NCBI GenBank assembly: GCA_963761615.1
Contig: CAVXGU010000003.1
Location: forward strand, 1,054,001-1,118,000
Direction: 5' to 3'
Length of the DNA: 64,000 bases
Source: CAVXGU01 sp963761615
GTDB taxonomy: Bacteria > Acidobacteriota > Vicinamibacteria > Vicinamibacterales > CAVVIG01
Position 1 is the stretch's first letter. Every line of letters begins with the position of its first letter. The notes below the pieces were generated by a model. The model was not told the DNA's origin. It did no database searches and saw only the letters and a list, made by a program, of their open reading frames with translations. Position numbers and translations under genes: made by a program. Positions 62,507 to 64,000 of the stretch are shown in pieces.

Positions 62507-64000
62507 ATGAAAACGCGCTGGAGTGTGTGTCGCTCGCTGGCCGGAATGGCCCTCGTCATTTTCGGTGTCGCGCTCGGGGCGGCCCTGGCCGCCGCCCAGG
62601 GTCTGGGCGGCGCCGGCACCATCGAAGGCGTGGTGAAGGATCCGACCGGCGCCGCGATGCCCGCGGTCACCGTCTCGCTCGCGAACCCCGTCTCGGGATT
62701 CAGCCGCGAGACCGAGACCGACGCCCAGGGGCGGTTCGCCTTCCGCAACCTCGCACCCAATGCGTACCACCTCGAGGTGACTGCCCAGGGCTTCGACACG
62801 ATCCGTCGCGACGTGAGCGTGCAGACGTCGGTACCGATCGAGCTGGCCCTGACGCTCGGCGTCGCGATCCCGGCCGAGACGGTCCAGGTGGTCGGGCACG
62901 CCACGCAGCTCGTCGAGCGCGACCCGACCGCGCACACCGACATCGATCAGAGCCTGGTCTCCAAGCTTCCGATCGAATCGTCGTCGTCGGGCCTCAACCA
63001 GGTCGTCACGCTCGCGTCGCCCGGCGTCGTGGCCGACTCCAATGGCTTCTTTCACCCGGTCGGCGATCACGCCCAGACGCAGTTCTCGATCGACAACCAG
63101 CCGGTCACGGACCAGCAGAGTCGCGTGTACTCGAACCAGCTCTCGCCCGATGCCGTGGAGTCGATGGAAGTGATCACCGGAGTGCCGCCGGCGGAGTTCG
63201 GCGACAAGGACAGCCTGGTGGTCCGGATCATCACCAAGTCCGGACTCGATCAGGCCCGGCCCGCCGGGAGCTTCGACGTGGGCTACGGGTCGTTCGGAAA
63301 CCCGGAAGGCACGCTGAATCTCGGCGTCGGCAACCACCGGATCGGGAACTTCCTGTCGGTCACCGGCGCGCGGACGGATCGGTACCTGGATCCACCGGAG
63401 TTCTCGGCGCTGCACGACGCGGGCAACAACCAGTCGCTCTTCGACCGCGTCGATCTCCGCCCGAACGACGTGGACTCGGTGCACCTGAACGTCCAGCTGG
63501 GCCGATCCTCCTTCGACGTCCCCGATACCTACGACCAGGCCGCGATCGGCCAGGCCCAGCACCAGCAGATCCTCACGGCGAACGTCGCGCCGGGCTATAC
63601 GCGGATTCTCGGATCGAGCGCTCTGCTGGCCGCCGACGGGTACGTCCGCCAGGACCACCTCACCTACGCGCCGAGCGCGAATCCGTTCTCGGACTCGCCG
63701 GGCTCGGTCTCCCAGGACCGGACGCTGACCAACTTCGGCGCCAAGGCGGACCTCTCCTGGGTCGGAGGACCGCACAACGTGAAGGTCGGCGGATCGGCGA
63801 GCGCGACGCGCCTGGACGAGCAGTTCTCGCTGGGCGTCACGGACCCGACGGTCAACGCGCCGTGTCTGGATGCCGCCGGGAACCCGTCCGCCGACACCAG
63901 CCTCGTCTCCGACTCCCAGTGCTCGGGCGCGGGCCTGGTCCCCAATCCCGGCTTCGTCCCGGGTCTGGCGGCGTACGACCTCTCGCGCGGCGGCGGCTTC
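62507..64000 (+). CDS. Oar-like TonB-dependent receptor, N-terminal part (runs off the edge)
   Basis: At least 498 residues, incomplete at the 3' end. A signal peptide (about residues 1-30) precedes a carboxypeptidase-regulatory-like beta-sandwich (about 38-115, IEGVVKDPTGAAMPAVTVSL through a GRFAFRNLAPNAYHLEV segment), then a plug domain and the start of the barrel, with SIDNQPVTDQQSRVYSNQLSPDA and VITGVPPAEFGDKDSL near 195-240. This layout is the acidobacterial/Oar type, used to import large substrates or proteins across the outer membrane. ATG 62507 was read directly from the sequence; the C-terminus and its partner genes are outside the window. Confidence 0.9.
   Translation, partial: MKTRWSVCRSLAGMALVIFGVALGAALAAAQGLGGAGTIEGVVKDPTGAAMPAVTVSLANPVSGFSRETETDAQGRFAFRNLAPNAYHLEVTAQGFDTIRRDVSVQTSVPIELALTLGVAIPAETVQVVGHATQLVERDPTAHTDIDQSLVSKLPIESSSSGLNQVVTLASPGVVADSNGFFHPVGDHAQTQFSIDNQPVTDQQSRVYSNQLSPDAVESMEVITGVPPAEFGDKDSLVVRIITKSGLDQARPAGSFDVGYGSFGNPEGTLNLGVGNHRIGNFLSVTGARTDRYLDPPEFSALHDAGNNQSLFDRVDLRPNDVDSVHLNVQLGRSSFDVPDTYDQAAIGQAQHQQILTANVAPGYTRILGSSALLAADGYVRQDHLTYAPSANPFSDSPGSVSQDRTLTNFGAKADLSWVGGPHNVKVGGSASATRLDEQFSLGVTDPTVNAPCLDAAGNPSADTSLVSDSQCSGAGLVPNPGFVPGLAAYDLSRGGGF

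Overview
The window is GC-rich, densely coded chromosomal DNA with no phage, plasmid, transposase, CRISPR, rRNA or tRNA gene that I can recognise. A soil Acidobacteriota, probably of the Vicinamibacteria (subdivision 6) type, fits best. This rests on the Oar-like TonB-dependent receptor with a carboxypeptidase-regulatory domain at the right edge, the B3 metallo-beta-lactamase, the YpdA-type reductase, a homodimeric-type pyruvate dehydrogenase, and a radical SAM protein resembling the enzymes that make membrane-spanning lipids. The taxonomic call is inference. No gap between genes exceeds 300 bases; the longest (46029-46295) is filled by repeats.

Layout. 1-4.2 kb: methionine salvage (mtnA), tRNA t6A modification (tsaD), a YjbQ protein, a small basic protein, a Nudix hydrolase and an HD hydrolase. 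4.2-8.8 kb: an ABC/permease/ABC/permease export operon followed by a frameshifted membrane-anchored protein. 8.9-11.7 kb: gamma-glutamylcyclotransferase-like protein, PilZ protein, a degenerate receiver domain, folE and a secreted protein. 11.7-19.4 kb: the Tes/MSS-like radical SAM protein, a YpdA-like reductase, a response regulator, a Lon substrate-binding-domain protein and a vWA/MoxR pair. 19.4-28.7 kb: a glycerophosphodiester phosphodiesterase, a family 5 uracil-DNA glycosylase, the pyruvate dehydrogenase genes aceE-aceF-lpdA, a small DNA-binding-like protein, a frameshifted S1/P1 nuclease and lipA, which makes the lipoyl cofactor that AceF needs. 28.9-33.9 kb: a complete urease operon ureABC-ureEFGD. 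33.9-36.4 kb: B3 beta-lactamase, GNAT and a DUF3014 protein. 36.4-43.0 kb: an uncharacterised cluster combining a pterin-synthase-like/glycosyltransferase fusion, a methyltransferase, a RibD-C-like reductase, an MDR dehydrogenase, a CDP-alcohol phosphatidyltransferase and a frameshifted LtaS-like sulfatase-fold enzyme. 43-49 kb: peroxiredoxin-like, VOC, aminotransferase, NHL and PDZ proteins. 49-55 kb: gltB-gltD. 55-57.6 kb: an Nramp-related transporter with a detached MgtE-type sensor. 57.8-59.6 kb: Cys-rich protein, CopC and CopD. 59.6-62.4 kb: a LytS/LytT-type two-component system. 62.5 kb to the end: the TonB-dependent receptor.

Three patterns run through the window. (1) Many genes have a TANNNT -10 box only 6-10 bases before the start codon, often overlapping the previous stop codon, so leaderless or near-leaderless mRNA looks common. 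(2) Two repeat families fill gaps: a 150-210 bp element with terminal inverted repeats, an internal cruciform and a variable tandem core (9322-9473 and 46025-46233), and heptanucleotide arrays (2126-2195, 29477-29539, 46237-46278, and in frame inside a gene at 17255-17296). (3) Three otherwise intact genes each carry a single apparent +1 frameshift (about 8424, 27489 and 36713). These could be draft-assembly errors, real lesions or, least likely, recoding.
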